Assembly (NCBI GenBank): GCA_045532035.1
Contig: JAZSFD010000113.1
Coordinates: 1-6,106, forward strand
DNA from: UMGS1052 sp045532035
GTDB lineage: Bacteria; Bacillota; Clostridia; Oscillospirales; CAG-382
Reading direction: 5' to 3'
Length of the DNA stretch: 6,106 bases
The stretch's first letter is position 1, and every line of letters begins with the position of its first letter. Shown piece by piece: positions 5,658 through 6,106 of this stretch. The position numbers and the translations under genes are program-made. The notes below the pieces were generated by a model that was given only the letters and a program-made list of their open reading frames with translations, made no database searches and was not told the origin of the DNA.

Positions 5658-6106
5658 CGTCGTCAAGCTTTGTCAGCTCATAACAAAGAGTCATAAGTGT
5701 GTCGCCGAGATGGATGTTTTCGATCCTGACATTGTACTTTTCCAGAGTGAGCTCCATGTTTGAAAAGTTCCAAAAGCCGCGAACGCCGCATTTTGCAAGT
5801 CTTTCGGCAACCTCTGCCGCCTGGTTCTTGGGAACTGTAAGCACAGCGATATCTGCCTTGTGCTCATTCATAAACTCCTCAATGGTATCAAGGTCAGAGA
5901 CTTTGACCCCTGCGATTTCAGTACCGATAACTTCGGGGCTGATATCAAAAAGCCCTGTGATGGTAACACCGCGCTTTTCGAAAAGAGGATTGTTGGCAAG
6001 AGCTTTTCCGAGATTACCGATACCGATAATGACCGCTGTATAACTTCTGTCGGTGCCGAGAATGGTGGATATTTTGCTGTAAAGATTTGTTACATTATAG
6101 CCGTAT
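5647..6106 (-). CDS. rex: Redox-sensing transcriptional repressor Rex, C-terminal part
   Basis: DNA-binding repressor that senses the NADH/NAD+ ratio and, in Gram-positive bacteria, releases fermentation and respiration genes when NADH is high. The frame stays open to the right edge, giving 153 residues of a protein usually about 210 long; the N-terminal winged-helix DNA-binding domain of about 60 residues lies outside. The visible part opens with YGYNV, as at the hinge of known Rex proteins, then the Rossmann dinucleotide motif GIGNLG (28-33 of the visible part), LFD with an acidic residue at the end of the second strand (typical of NADH preference), EIAGVKV, LTVPKNQA and GFWNFS, and ends with the IENIHLGDTLMTL helix region used for dimer domain swapping. 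An internal ATG at 5871 opens a 74-codon frame but is not a gene start. It converges on the DUF6062 gene. Whether it targets genes in this window is not shown. Confidence 0.95.
   Translation of the reverse strand, partial: YGYNVTNLYSKISTILGTDRSYTAVIIGIGNLGKALANNPLFEKRGVTITGLFDISPEVIGTEIAGVKVSDLDTIEEFMNEHKADIAVLTVPKNQAAEVAERLAKCGVRGFWNFSNMELTLEKYNVRIENIHLGDTLMTLCYELTKLDDENK

Noticed and set aside
5647..5871. A separate 74-residue gene starting at ATG 5871
   Set aside because: The frame continues without a stop to the window edge and the upstream part contains the Rex Rossmann motif, so this ATG is an internal methionine of rex.

Overview
The window looks like chromosomal core sequence from a low-to-moderate GC member of the Firmicutes, most likely class Clostridia (Oscillospiraceae/Ruminococcaceae-like). 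The signs are Shine-Dalgarno sites of the AAAGGAG type, sigma-A promoters with 17-bp spacers, a clostridial OGG1-type glycosylase, a Rex redox repressor, a DUF3048 (YerB-like) lipoprotein and a DUF6062 protein. The placement comes from gene content only; no marker fixes the genus. I see no insertion sequence, phage gene, CRISPR array, tRNA or rRNA.

Layout. Positions 1-3054 hold a leftward transcription unit. A good sigma-A promoter (3026-3054) drives a DUF3048 lipoprotein (2986-1790), then argS (1769-63) after a 20-nt gap, then the first 12 codons of a YebC/PmpR-family gene (38-1) after a 24-nt gap, cut by the window edge. Positions 3106-4848 hold a second leftward unit: an OGG1-type 8-oxoguanine DNA glycosylase, a cysteine-rich putative zinc-ribbon protein of unknown function whose ribosome binding site overlaps the glycosylase stop codon, and a 30-residue cysteine-rich single-membrane-segment miniprotein (3253-3161) with a very strong ribosome binding site. 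A rho-independent terminator follows. Positions 4851-5657 hold one rightward gene for a DUF6062 protein with an extended -10 promoter and a strong terminator. From the right edge to 5647 runs the leftward C-terminal three quarters of Rex, the NADH/NAD+-sensing repressor, convergent with the DUF6062 gene.

How the genes fit. The left unit combines translation (ArgRS), a YebC-type protein and an envelope lipoprotein; this reads as a housekeeping cluster rather than one pathway. The middle unit couples repair of oxidised guanine to a metal-binding protein of unknown role. Rex and Ogg both relate to redox or oxidative conditions, but they lie in different units and I see no Rex operator between them. 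The least described parts are the miniprotein, the zinc-ribbon protein paired with ogg, and the duplicated CxxC/CxxH pattern in the DUF6062 protein. I found no convincing new multi-gene system such as a defence or biosynthetic island.
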